From: Dehalococcoidia bacterium
Lineage (GTDB): Bacteria > Chloroflexota > Dehalococcoidia > Lucifugimonadales > Lucifugimonadaceae
Direction of reading: 5' to 3'
Assembly: GCA_002708085.1 (NCBI GenBank)
Contig: PAOU01000003.1
Location: 18,132-61,685 of the forward strand
DNA length: 43,554 nucleotides
Shown here: positions 9,101 to 17,387 of the stretch, piece after piece
Layout: each line of letters begins with the position of its first letter
How positions within the stretch are numbered: position 1 is the stretch's first letter
Translations under genes and position numbers: made by a program
The notes under the pieces: model-generated
Told to the model about the DNA's origin: nothing
Databases searched by the model: none
What the model saw: only the letters and a program-made list of their open reading frames with translations

Positions 9101-9799
9101 GCAGACCTTACAGCTGCTAGCCATACAGTTATTGCTAAAATGACTGACTATGCTGGTAATGCAACGTCTGAAGAATCTAAATCCTTTACTGTGGCTGCTA
9201 GAAAAGACTTCAAAATCACATTGTTAGCTGGTTGGAACGCAGTTTCTATACCTTCTAATCCTGTAACTAGTGATATAGATACAGTATTCAGCAATGCTGG
9301 TGTTGACCAAGTCTTGGCTTATCAGAACCACGCATGGCATATTGCCACCAAAGATGCATCATCAGGAACATTTGCTAGTACGAGCGAGTCTCCACTAACT
9401 AGTGTTTCTCAGGGTGTTGGTTATTGGGTACACAACAACAACTTTGAAAGTCAAGCTGTGGCTCTAGTAGGTCCAGTAGAACCTTCAGCTGGTACCCCTC
9501 CAGCGGTGGTCACTATACCTACAGTTGCTGGTTGGAACTTCGTAGGTGTTGTAGATGTGTCTAGAGCTAATACTGAAGGTGCTGATGGTACTACTATCAC
9601 TACTTCCAACTTATACTTCGGTGACTTGGTTGATGGAAATGCTGGTGGACATGATATTGTCTACAAGTATGACACAACTAACTTGAAGTTCGTTGAAGTA
9701 GCTGAAGGTACTAACGTAACAACTGGACAAGGATTGTGGATATACGTGAAACCTCAATCTGATGGATCAGTGTTAGCAATCGTACCACCTAGTCCATAA
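6185..9799 (+). CDS. Large secreted S-layer-like/cell-surface protein with Ig-like modules and two C-terminal GWN-type modules
   Basis: The ORF track starts at TTG 6077. In-frame GTG at 6185 follows AAAAGGGGG and gives a canonical Sec signal MKTLVSAKTLTALAAGMLLIVGLLGIQNSTDTAQAA. Modules IPTVAVNSPAHSSENQTRVPTISLTATDAGAGLD, LLAGWNAVSIPSNP and VAGWNFVGVV. Confidence 0.8.
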   Translation: MKTLVSAKTLTALAAGMLLIVGLLGIQNSTDTAQAAATGSVNLTNGWSNLSTAASPAKLAAGTTPTYVGSGKSLYVTFTSSGRLIQSGSNQLIVSVVDSDLNASITKSTVVVLHADHSSSSTLIAATIGGTGTGDSKMIPIIDSSGNGSVGGEDITTACKWIGHGSYNNLGAAATTATTKLMNIGSDGDFNLKLDNTAYDAASAGQFNDLPDCSTATAGFISVDVNNAGDVANNQAAKITVSTANNKLNVVNPPVAVDNAEGTNAEYPVVLMSLSWSTSQVNTTSVTAWSGVVTSSNAISIVLEETGRNTGVFEQLFTVFDNQNTEMPLGMIQSVADGTGIVLTATGDQTTYPVGSFGHDIPATCANDCATPTGRSVTSATSTLAVKDGGTVYVKYIDAATKDSTNVSTTVSAKVDATIPTVAVNSPAHSSENQTRVPTISLTATDAGAGLDVSQAILLLDEENDDTEDKAYSDDNDGTSNGADVITSDSAASINSNATGVTGVNASQAELLVLYGFSTAGALNGGSHDSYTVATGGVTVDRGTSTDGSSSMTYTHTPSASLPIDGNSNLTLPVNHWVDFIGVASDLAGNVGFSDSDSTASVGILGKYAPHHIKIDQKLPSISSANTGWWWDTSLDVRDKTHKNTTTKATAVVVNFDGNVTDVDATDFLITYDDGTTHTPSSAVVYDFIPDAGDSSVSEGTQRVFLTLDSSMAANDTPKVALAGSVSDKAGNATATGSLGNATDTIDPTITAILSGGSGTGTGAEGASGLTKNTVTLTVTTDEELISNPTVTVHDLGMAKAGGGDTATTAGNAYLGPCGAVSTCGFGASRVEITAYGSSAGATDSADWVGASTTAQGAKSFTLSIAKGTPGYDGTKTVIVSATDKATAGNTKTSGTASSSTDQIKFVFDTTAATLVISPAAASTTTQRRPYIVLDYSDDLSKVTISKATLDGVDISGDLSTTDNKKFYYVPSADLTAASHTVIAKMTDYAGNATSEESKSFTVAARKDFKITLLAGWNAVSIPSNPVTSDIDTVFSNAGVDQVLAYQNHAWHIATKDASSGTFASTSESPLTSVSQGVGYWVHNNNFESQAVALVGPVEPSAGTPPAVVTIPTVAGWNFVGVVDVSRANTEGADGTTITTSNLYFGDLVDGNAGGHDIVYKYDTTNLKFVEVAEGTNVTTGQGLWIYVKPQSDGSVLAIVPPSP

Positions 9800-9830
9800 A
9801 CAGAATTAGGTAAAAACGAGTAAAAATAAT

Positions 9831-9866
9831 ATGGCCTCCTGTAGAAATGCAGGAGGCCATTTTTAT
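9831..9866 (+). terminator. Intrinsic terminator after the S-layer-like gene
   Basis: ATGGCCTCCTG (9831-9841), 8-nt loop, CAGGAGGCCAT (9850-9860), then TTTTATAT; very GC-rich for this genome. Confidence 0.93.
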
Positions 9867-9890
9867 ATACTTTAGGGGAATTGTTATTAT

Positions 9891-10994
9891 ATGAATATTA
9901 TGTTTATGAATTTTAAAACATTATTAATAGGAGTTGTGACATCTTTTCTGCTTACTGCAGGACTATTTGTTACTTCAGATTTTGTGAAAGCTGATAGTCA
10001 CGGGGAATTTAATTTTATACCTCGGATTATTGTATTTCAGGGAAATGTATTTATTAATGGTAAAAGAATCAATGAGTATGAAACTGATATAACTGATGGC
10101 ATTACATTAATTGCTAAATCAGGTGATATTGAACTTACAACTGAAGTAGGTTCATTTACTGCTGGCAGATATCATATCCAACTTGGGCCTAATTTAGATG
10201 AAAATTCAACTTTTGAAATTTGGCTTGAAAATCAAGTTAAAGCTGAGGAATCATTATTTTATGGTGCTGATTCTAATGGCAAATGGAGTTTATCTGTAAT
10301 ACAAGATCTTCATTTTTCAGAAATGCCAGTCGCTACTCCTACTCCTACACCTATACCTCCAACCCCAACCCCAACACCAGTTGTTGTGCAGCCTTCATTT
10401 TTAAGTGGTCAAATAGTATCTGGTAGTTCAGGTGAAAATGCAGGTGCAGGTTTAAAATTATATGCAGTTATTAATGATTACACTTCTGAAACTGTTGAAA
10501 TAGAAGATGGTTTTTTTAAAATTGTTGTTGACCCTAAATATGATTATTATGTAGGGGAAGATATTGTATTTATACTAGAAGGCATAAAAGCTTTAACCAC
10601 TCATAAGTTTTTAGCAGGTGAATTTAATAAGGAAGTTAATTTAATTTTCCCAAATATTCCAGCTACACCTGTCCCACCAACCCCAACACCAATTCCTCCA
10701 ACACCAAAACCTAGTGTTCCTGAACCAACAAGGACACCTGTTCCTGCAGTAATAGAAAAAATTATTGTAGAAGTTACTTCTACACCTACTCCTACACCTT
10801 TACCAGTCATAGAACCTAAAGAGGAGAAAGTTGAGGAACAAAAAAGTGAAATTGTAGTTGTAGAAGAAGAATCTAGTGGAGGAGCATGTGGTGCTAATAT
10901 CGATCCCAATGCACCAATATCTTCAGGTCATATTGCAATGTTATTATCTCCACTGATATTTATTGGTTTTAGAAGAATTTTTGGAAGAAACTAA
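9891..10994 (+). CDS. Secreted Pro/Thr-repeat surface protein with C-terminal Cys/TM/Arg tail
   Basis: N-terminal signal peptide; PTPTPIPPTPTPTP and related linkers; C-terminus SSGGACGANIDPNAPISSGHIAMLLSPLIFIGFRRIFGRN. Confidence 0.8.
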   Translation: MNIMFMNFKTLLIGVVTSFLLTAGLFVTSDFVKADSHGEFNFIPRIIVFQGNVFINGKRINEYETDITDGITLIAKSGDIELTTEVGSFTAGRYHIQLGPNLDENSTFEIWLENQVKAEESLFYGADSNGKWSLSVIQDLHFSEMPVATPTPTPIPPTPTPTPVVVQPSFLSGQIVSGSSGENAGAGLKLYAVINDYTSETVEIEDGFFKIVVDPKYDYYVGEDIVFILEGIKALTTHKFLAGEFNKEVNLIFPNIPATPVPPTPTPIPPTPKPSVPEPTRTPVPAVIEKIIVEVTSTPTPTPLPVIEPKEEKVEEQKSEIVVVEEESSGGACGANIDPNAPISSGHIAMLLSPLIFIGFRRIFGRN

Positions 10995-11006
10995 TTATTT
11001 ACTGAA

Positions 11007-11639
11007 CTACACAGGCTTAAGGTAAATTACTTTTAATCCATCAGAGCTGTTAAGGTTAGATCTCGTCAAAGAGGCCTTAGTAATGCTTTCTTCTATCTCT
11101 ACACCTAGTTCAGATGAAAAAAGCTTCTGTGTGGGCGTTGTTTGTTCAGAGAATTTGTAATTCATTGGGATCACTACTCTAGGATCAATAGATCTAATTA
11201 AATTCGTTAACTCATCCATATTAAAAGAGGAAGTGTTTAGTGGAATGAAAAGAATATCTACTCCTGAAATATTTTGAGCAATTAATGATGTGGATAACAT
11301 CAAATTAAGATTTCCTAAATGACATATAGATAAATTTTCACATTCGGCTACTATAATGTTATTTATTGTAGATTCATCCTTAGTTTCTGGATTTCCATGA
11401 GCTACACCTTTTAATCCTATCTTGCCAAATTCATATTCTCCAGGTCCGAAGATTGTTTTAGATTCTTTGGCAATTTTTCCTTTTGTAGATTCATAAAGTG
11501 ATTCAGAACTAAATGTAAGTACAGTATTTGGATCTTTTTGATCATCTGTAGATAAATTATCTATTTTAGGATCAAATATAATTTTTCCAGAATTTGTATC
11601 TGTTACTATAGTGTTGCCACTTTTCCAGCTTATTTTCAT
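11007..11639 (-). CDS. MBL-fold (COG2220/UlaG-like) protein, apparently lacking the HxHxDH motif
   Basis: Overall UlaG-like layout (GPGEYEFGKIGLKGVAH...NIIVAECENLSICHLGNLN...DILFIPL...RVVIPMNYKF). Likely ATG at 11639 behind GAGGTG; the track start at 11645 is an in-frame GTG. Confidence 0.65.
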   Translation of the reverse strand: MKISWKSGNTIVTDTNSGKIIFDPKIDNLSTDDQKDPNTVLTFSSESLYESTKGKIAKESKTIFGPGEYEFGKIGLKGVAHGNPETKDESTINNIIVAECENLSICHLGNLNLMLSTSLIAQNISGVDILFIPLNTSSFNMDELTNLIRSIDPRVVIPMNYKFSEQTTPTQKLFSSELGVEIEESITKASLTRSNLNSSDGLKVIYLKPV

Positions 11640-11720
11640 GATCACCTCATTATTTGATCATTGGTACTTTTTTAGATTTTTTATAGAATTACCAATATAA
11701 ATAATTTTAATATATTTACT

Positions 11721-11742
11721 TTAACATTGCGTATAATGGTAA
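11721..11742. promoter_or_regulatory. Imperfect palindrome TTAACATT-GCGTAT-AATGGTAA overlapping a TATAAT box upstream of hrcA
   Basis: Arms 11721-11728 and 11735-11742 with one mismatch; TATAAT at 11732-11737. Confidence 0.4.
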
Positions 11743-11782
11743 CAAAATTTATTAGATATTTTTTTAAGAATTAATTTTTAAT

Positions 11783-12829
11783 ATGGACTCATTAAATACA
11801 AGAACAAAAGAAATTTTGAATATATTGATTGATGAATATGTCAATACTGGTTTTCCAGTGGGCTCTGAAACAATTGTTCAAAATAGTGAAATAGAAGTTA
11901 GTCCTGCTACTGTAAGAAGTGAAATGGGATTATTAACTAGAGAAGGATATATTTCTAAATTACATCAATTTTCTGGGAGCATTCCATCTCATAAAGGATA
12001 TCAATTGTTTATTGAAATGATACCTGATGATGAACCTCCAGAAATAAATGATTTTGTTACTTTGAAAGGGAAATTAAATGTTTTACCAAAGACGTTTGAA
12101 CATGTTTGTGAAAATGCTATGGCTGTTATTTCTGATTTAACAGGAGGAGTAGCTTTTAGTAAGGTGTACTCTTCTAGATCAATCTTAATTGATTTTAATT
12201 TTTTTCAAATAGATAACGAACTTGTAATTAGCTCTAAATTATCTAGTGGTACTGTTTTAGAAATCAAACTTCCTCTTATTAGAGAATTGAATTCTAATGA
12301 AATACAATTTTTAGATAATTTTATTAAGTCAGAAATATTTGGAAGAACAATTGATCAAATAGAACAATCTAAATACTCTGTATTTTCAACCGATTCGTTG
12401 TTACAACAAATTTGTTTGGAGATTTTTGAAATTTTTCTAGTTCGCATTAGAAGATCTGAAGAAGGAAAATTCAAGGGAGCTAATAGAGTTTTTGAACATC
12501 CAGATGTGATTTCTCAACCTATAATTGCTAAATCTTTGTTGGAGATGATTGATGATCCTTTGTTATTTGAAGATTTGATAGATTTATCTAATTATGAAAG
12601 TAATTTTAGAGTAATAATAGGAGAAGATAATATAGAGAACAATTTGAAATGGTTCTCTATAATTATTGCCCCATTTGGACTTAGTGATAGTTTAGGTGGA
12701 TCTATTGGCTTGATAGTGCCAAAAAGAATTCCTTATAAAAGAATATTACCAATTGTAAAATATGCATCCATCTGGATAGATGGATTAATTAAGAGAAATA
12801 TGGGAGAAAAATCACTGATTTTAGAATAG
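11783..12829 (+). CDS. hrcA: Heat-inducible transcription repressor HrcA
   Basis: MDSLNTRTKEILNILIDEYVNTGFPVGSETI...VSPATVRSEMGLLTREGYISKLHQFSGSIPSHKGY; followed by dnaJ. Confidence 0.93.
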   Translation: MDSLNTRTKEILNILIDEYVNTGFPVGSETIVQNSEIEVSPATVRSEMGLLTREGYISKLHQFSGSIPSHKGYQLFIEMIPDDEPPEINDFVTLKGKLNVLPKTFEHVCENAMAVISDLTGGVAFSKVYSSRSILIDFNFFQIDNELVISSKLSSGTVLEIKLPLIRELNSNEIQFLDNFIKSEIFGRTIDQIEQSKYSVFSTDSLLQQICLEIFEIFLVRIRRSEEGKFKGANRVFEHPDVISQPIIAKSLLEMIDDPLLFEDLIDLSNYESNFRVIIGEDNIENNLKWFSIIIAPFGLSDSLGGSIGLIVPKRIPYKRILPIVKYASIWIDGLIKRNMGEKSLILE

Positions 12830-12873
12830 AATGTGATTGTATTTCCATATTTATATATCTAAGTTAATTGTGT

Positions 12874-14028
12874 ATGAGTTCAAAGAAAGATTATTATGAA
12901 ATATTAGGTGTTAATAAAAATTCATCTATTGAAGAAATTAAGAAGAAATTTCGTAAACTTGCTTTAGAATTTCATCCTGATAGAAATAAAGCCCCTGATG
13001 CATCAGAAAAATTTAAAGAAATAAATGAAGCATATCAAGTATTGGTAGACCCTGAGAAAAAGAAAATTTATGATCAATTTGGGCATTCTGGTTTAGACGG
13101 AAAATTTGGAGGATTTCAGCAAGGTGGCTTTGAAGATTTAGGTGGTTTTGGGGATATTTTTGAAACTTTTTTTGGAGGATCTTTTGGTTCTTCTAGATCT
13201 TCTTCGAATCAAACTTCACAAGGTAGAAGTCTAGAATATAGAGTTAAAATAAATTTTTATGAATCAGCATCAGGAAAAGATGAACCTTTAAAAATTGAAA
13301 GATTAGAGCAATGTATAACCTGTAAAGGTTCTAGAGCAAAACCAGGAACTGAAGTAGATTCTTGCTCTTCTTGTAATGGTTCTGGTCAAGTTAGAAGAAT
13401 TCAAAGGACTATTTTTGGTCAATTTGAACAGAGAACTACATGTTCATCTTGTAATGGTTCTGGACAATTAATTAAAGTTTTGTGTTCAGATTGTAGAGGG
13501 AAGGGCCTATCGAAAGTTATGAAAGATTTGATAGTAAAAATACCTCCTGGGATTTCTGATGGTGATATAGTAAAGCTGACAAATCAAGGAGATCCTGGAA
13601 TAAATGGAGGTCCGAATGGTGATATTTTAGTACATATTAATGTTGATCCACATGAGGTATTTGTAAGAAAAAACATCAACATTTTGTTAGGAGTAGATGT
13701 AGATATAGTTCAAGCATCATTGGGTAGAGAAATTACTATTCCTACAATTGAAGGTGAGACAATTATACAAGTTAAACCAGGTACTCAAAGTGGAGATCAG
13801 TTGAAGTTGTCAGGATTAGGATTTCCTGAAATAAATAATCCTCGTAAAAAAGGAGATATGATTGTTATTTTAAGAGTAATTACTCCTACTAAATTATCAA
13901 AAGAACAAAAATCACTTTTTGAAAGTTTAGAAAAATCTTTTGGTCATCAATCTAATGGAAAACTAAAAGAAACAGACCGTAAAAGTATATTTAGAAGAAT
14001 AAAAGATGGTTTTCTTCAGGATGAATAA
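12874..14028 (+). CDS. dnaJ: Chaperone DnaJ
   Basis: J domain with HPD, G/F region, four CxxCxG(x) repeats. Likely ATG at 12874; the track starts 6 nt earlier. Confidence 0.95.
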   Translation: MSSKKDYYEILGVNKNSSIEEIKKKFRKLALEFHPDRNKAPDASEKFKEINEAYQVLVDPEKKKIYDQFGHSGLDGKFGGFQQGGFEDLGGFGDIFETFFGGSFGSSRSSSNQTSQGRSLEYRVKINFYESASGKDEPLKIERLEQCITCKGSRAKPGTEVDSCSSCNGSGQVRRIQRTIFGQFEQRTTCSSCNGSGQLIKVLCSDCRGKGLSKVMKDLIVKIPPGISDGDIVKLTNQGDPGINGGPNGDILVHINVDPHEVFVRKNINILLGVDVDIVQASLGREITIPTIEGETIIQVKPGTQSGDQLKLSGLGFPEINNPRKKGDMIVILRVITPTKLSKEQKSLFESLEKSFGHQSNGKLKETDRKSIFRRIKDGFLQDE

Positions 14029-14053
14029 GAATAACTAAAGAATAGGATTTGAG

Positions 14054-14959
14054 ATGAGTGAAAGAGGAAGTAAATGGGTAGAGTTGAAGATCAGAGTGAA
14101 CTCAGAATATGTAGAACCTATTGTAAGGTTGTTTAATAAATATCTATCTGGAAAAGTTTATACTCAGATTATTGATTTTCAAGAAGAAGAAGAACATGCT
14201 AACTCCAGAGATTTAGATGTTGAGATAATAGGATATATTATTTCTAATGATAATATTTCAGAATATTTAACTAATATTGAGGTAGGGTTAAAGCTTTTTG
14301 AGAAAATTTTTAAAATTTCTGATTTAAAAAAGAGAGAAGTTTTTTCTGATACTTGGGAAAAACAAAAATTTCCTCCAATCAGTTTAGGAAAGGATATTGT
14401 AATAGTACCAAAAGAAAAAGACAAAATTAATTTTCTCCATAAAAAAACATTAGTTATTGAACCTTCTATGGCATTTGGTACTGGCCATCATGTAACAACA
14501 AAAATGTGTATAGAATTATTAGAAGATTTTATTGAAGGTGAAGAATCTGTAATTGATTTTGGCACAGGTACTGGGATATTAGCTCTTTGTTCTCTCTTGT
14601 TGGGGGCTAAAAGTGTTTTTTGTGTTGATAATGATATTGAATCTATATATTCATCTAAAAAGAATTTTGAAAAATCAGGTTTTATTTCAAAGGCTGAGTT
14701 CTTTCATGGAGATTTATCTACTATTCCAGAAAAAAATAAAAAATTTGATATTGTTTTAGCTAATTTGACTTCTCATATATTAATTGAAAATTTTGAGCAT
14801 ATATTTAGAAAAGTAGATCAAAATGGATTTATAATTATGTCAGGAATTTTAGAAACTCGAATAAATGAAGTTATAGAAACATTTCTTAATAAAAAATTGA
14901 AATTATTGAAAAGGTTACAATATGATAATTGGGTTTCTTTAGTTTTTCAGAGAATATAA
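14054..14959 (+). CDS. prmA: Ribosomal protein L11 methyltransferase
   Basis: PSMAFGTGHHVTTKMCIELLE, VIDFGTGTGILAL, DIVLANLTSHIL. Confidence 0.92.
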   Translation: MSERGSKWVELKIRVNSEYVEPIVRLFNKYLSGKVYTQIIDFQEEEEHANSRDLDVEIIGYIISNDNISEYLTNIEVGLKLFEKIFKISDLKKREVFSDTWEKQKFPPISLGKDIVIVPKEKDKINFLHKKTLVIEPSMAFGTGHHVTTKMCIELLEDFIEGEESVIDFGTGTGILALCSLLLGAKSVFCVDNDIESIYSSKKNFEKSGFISKAEFFHGDLSTIPEKNKKFDIVLANLTSHILIENFEHIFRKVDQNGFIIMSGILETRINEVIETFLNKKLKLLKRLQYDNWVSLVFQRI

Positions 14960-14960
14960 A

Positions 14961-15719
14961 ATGCATAGATTTTTTGTTAATCACATAAAAGAAAAAAAAG
15001 GTGAAGATGTTTCTTTAGATTCTTTAAGGCATCAATTGAAGAATGTTCTTAGATTTCGAAAAGATGATTTTATCGAGATATTTGATGATACTTCTTTTGA
15101 ATATTCTATAAGAATATTAGATGATAATTGTGATTTTGGGGAAATAATATCTAAGAGAATTAGAAAAATAGAAATGTATCCTGAAATTATTTTATGTCAA
15201 TCTTTTATAAAAAATGATCGGTTTGAATTAATTCTTGAAAAATCATCTGAACTTGGTGTTACGCAAATAATTCCAATGATTACAGAGAGAGTTCAATCAG
15301 GTAGCAAACTAAAAAATTTTGATTCTAAGCATTCCAGGTGGAGAAAAATTATTCAAGAGGCTGTGGAACAATCAGGAGGCAATGTTATCCCTACTATTGA
15401 ATCATTTCATACATTTAAAGATTTATTGAATTTATTTGATGATCAATATGAGAAAATTTTATTTTGGGAAAAATTTGAAAATTCTATAGATTTAAAAACC
15501 TGTTTAAATTCTTATCAAAATAATATCAAAAAATTAATTATATTTATTGGTCCTGTAGGTGGTTTCTCAGAATCAGAAGTTTCAATAGCTAGAGAAAATA
15601 GATGTAAGATAGTTACTCTTGGTGATAGAGTTTTAAAATCTGAGACAGTCGCAATTTCCTCACTTTCAATAATTAGATATCATTTTCAAGGTCTTGTTAG
15701 TGGAAAATATAAAAATTAA
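14961..15719 (+). CDS. rsmE: 16S rRNA m3U1498 methyltransferase
   Basis: MHRFFVNHI; ELGVTQIIPMITERVQSG; IFIGPVGGFSESEV; LGDRVLKSETVAISSLSIIRY. Confidence 0.92.
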   Translation: MHRFFVNHIKEKKGEDVSLDSLRHQLKNVLRFRKDDFIEIFDDTSFEYSIRILDDNCDFGEIISKRIRKIEMYPEIILCQSFIKNDRFELILEKSSELGVTQIIPMITERVQSGSKLKNFDSKHSRWRKIIQEAVEQSGGNVIPTIESFHTFKDLLNLFDDQYEKILFWEKFENSIDLKTCLNSYQNNIKKLIIFIGPVGGFSESEVSIARENRCKIVTLGDRVLKSETVAISSLSIIRYHFQGLVSGKYKN

Positions 15720-16723
15720 TTCATTATCTCTTCTTCGGATAAATTTCTAGTCATTAATTCTTTTATAGCTGAATCTATAGATATTTCATTATTTAATACT
15801 TTTGCAGTAGTTGTTGTGATAGGCATAGATACGTTAAGTTTTTGGCTTAATTTTTCTGCTTGAAAAGTTGTTTGAATTCCTTCTAAAGTAATTTTTGATT
15901 TATTTGAAAATTCTTTCGCTGATATTCCTTGAGATAAAGCTATTCCTAGTTTCCAGTTTCTACTAGAGTTCCCGAAACAACTTGTAATTAAATCACCCAT
16001 TCCTGATAAACCAGCGAATGTAGATTTTTCTGCTCCTAGTTTAAGTCCGAGTTTTGTAATTTCATGTAGTCCTCTAGTTACGAATGCAGATTTTGCATTA
16101 GTGCCTAATTTCAGTCCATCTATAATTCCTGCTCCAATAGCTATGATATTTTTTAATGCTCCTCCTAATTCTGTTCCTATGACATCAGTTCCGCTGTAAA
16201 TTCTGAAACTATCAGATGAAAAAAAATCTCGAAAATCATTCGATTTATTAATATCTCTGAAGGCAATAGTTGAAACTGCAGGTTTACCTTCTGATATCTC
16301 TGAAGCAAGATTAGGGCCTGATAATGCTCCTATAGTATTTATAGATGATTTAGTTAAATAAGAATTTATTACTTCAGACATTCTTTCTCCTTTAACTGAA
16401 ATGCCTTTAGTCGCACTAATGATCATTTTATCCGGAGTAACATATTCTCTAATTTTCATTAGATTTTCATTTAGTGTATGAGAAGGAACAGCTATTATAA
16501 TTGTATTAGATTCCTTAATAGTTTTTTGAATATTTGATTCTATTTCAATTGTTCTAGGTAATTTCATTTTATTTGATAAGTTTTTATGAATCCTAGATTT
16601 ATCAAGTATTTTTTTTTCTTCCTCAGATCTAGTTAATATAGAAATATTACTAACTTTTTTAGATATTAAAAAAGTTAGAGTAAACCCCCATGTAGTGTTG
16701 CCGATGACAGTAATTTTTTTCAT
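15716..16723 (-). CDS. gpsA: Glycerol-3-phosphate dehydrogenase [NAD(P)+]
   Basis: SGPNLASEISEGKPAVS; GGALKNIIAIGAGIIDGLKLGTNAKSAFVTRGL; GLSGMGDLITSC. Confidence 0.94.
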   Translation of the reverse strand: MKKITVIGNTTWGFTLTFLISKKVSNISILTRSEEEKKILDKSRIHKNLSNKMKLPRTIEIESNIQKTIKESNTIIIAVPSHTLNENLMKIREYVTPDKMIISATKGISVKGERMSEVINSYLTKSSINTIGALSGPNLASEISEGKPAVSTIAFRDINKSNDFRDFFSSDSFRIYSGTDVIGTELGGALKNIIAIGAGIIDGLKLGTNAKSAFVTRGLHEITKLGLKLGAEKSTFAGLSGMGDLITSCFGNSSRNWKLGIALSQGISAKEFSNKSKITLEGIQTTFQAEKLSQKLNVSMPITTTTAKVLNNEISIDSAIKELMTRNLSEEEIMN

Positions 16724-16739
16724 ATTTTATTAAAGACTA

Positions 16740-17387
16740 TTAAGGTTTTTTCTTATTTTCTATTTTATTTTCTTCACCTTTAATTAATCTTTGGATATTT
16801 TCTTTGTGCCGATAGAATATCACACAAAAAATAAATAAAGTAAACAATATATCTGTAAGTGATGAGTTTCCTATAGAGGTAAAAAAAGAAACTACTACAT
16901 ATATTAATGCTACTGATGCTCCCATAAGAGAACCTAGAGAAACATATTTAGAAATTGTTGCTATTATGATGAATGTAGTTAATGCAATTAGACATGCTAT
17001 AGGACTCACAAGTAAATATACGCCTAAACTTGTTAAAACACCCTTTCCCCCCTTGAATTTATAATATACTGGCCAACAATGTCCCAAGATAGCCATAGAT
17101 CCTATTATAATTATGCTGTAAGAAGAAATTTCAGCATCAAAAAATTTAAGTAAATTAGCAAATAAGAAAACAATTAGAAATCCTTTTGCTATGTCTATTA
17201 TCGCTACGCCTGTAGCTATTTTAACACCTAGTGTTCTTCCAACATTTGTCGCGCCTGTACTTCCACTTCCGTGTTCTCTAATATCTATTCCTTTGATCAA
17301 TTTTCCAGATATTAATCCAAATTGTATAGAACCTAATAAGTAGGCGAGTATTCCAGTAAATATATTTAAACTTAATTGTAAAATCAT
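16740..17387 (-). CDS. plsY: Glycerol-3-phosphate acyltransferase PlsY
   Basis: GSIQFGLISGKL, EHGSGSTGATNVGRTLG, GHCWPVYYKFKGGKGVLTSLG. Confidence 0.93.
   Translation of the reverse strand: MILQLSLNIFTGILAYLLGSIQFGLISGKLIKGIDIREHGSGSTGATNVGRTLGVKIATGVAIIDIAKGFLIVFLFANLLKFFDAEISSYSIIIIGSMAILGHCWPVYYKFKGGKGVLTSLGVYLLVSPIACLIALTTFIIIATISKYVSLGSLMGASVALIYVVVSFFTSIGNSSLTDILFTLFIFCVIFYRHKENIQRLIKGEENKIENKKKP

Noticed and set aside
10335-10800. Repetitive CCTACTCCTACACC/CCAACCCCAACACC tracts as possible CRISPR or VNTR element
   Set aside because: In-frame PT/PTP codon repeats of a surface protein; no spacer structure.
10601-10909. 102-aa minus-strand Gly/Val repeat ORF
   Set aside because: Antisense translation of the Pro/Thr repeat linker.
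11641-11782. CIRCE element upstream of hrcA
   Set aside because: No sequence close to TTAGCACTC-N9-GAGTGCTAA; only the unrelated palindrome is present.
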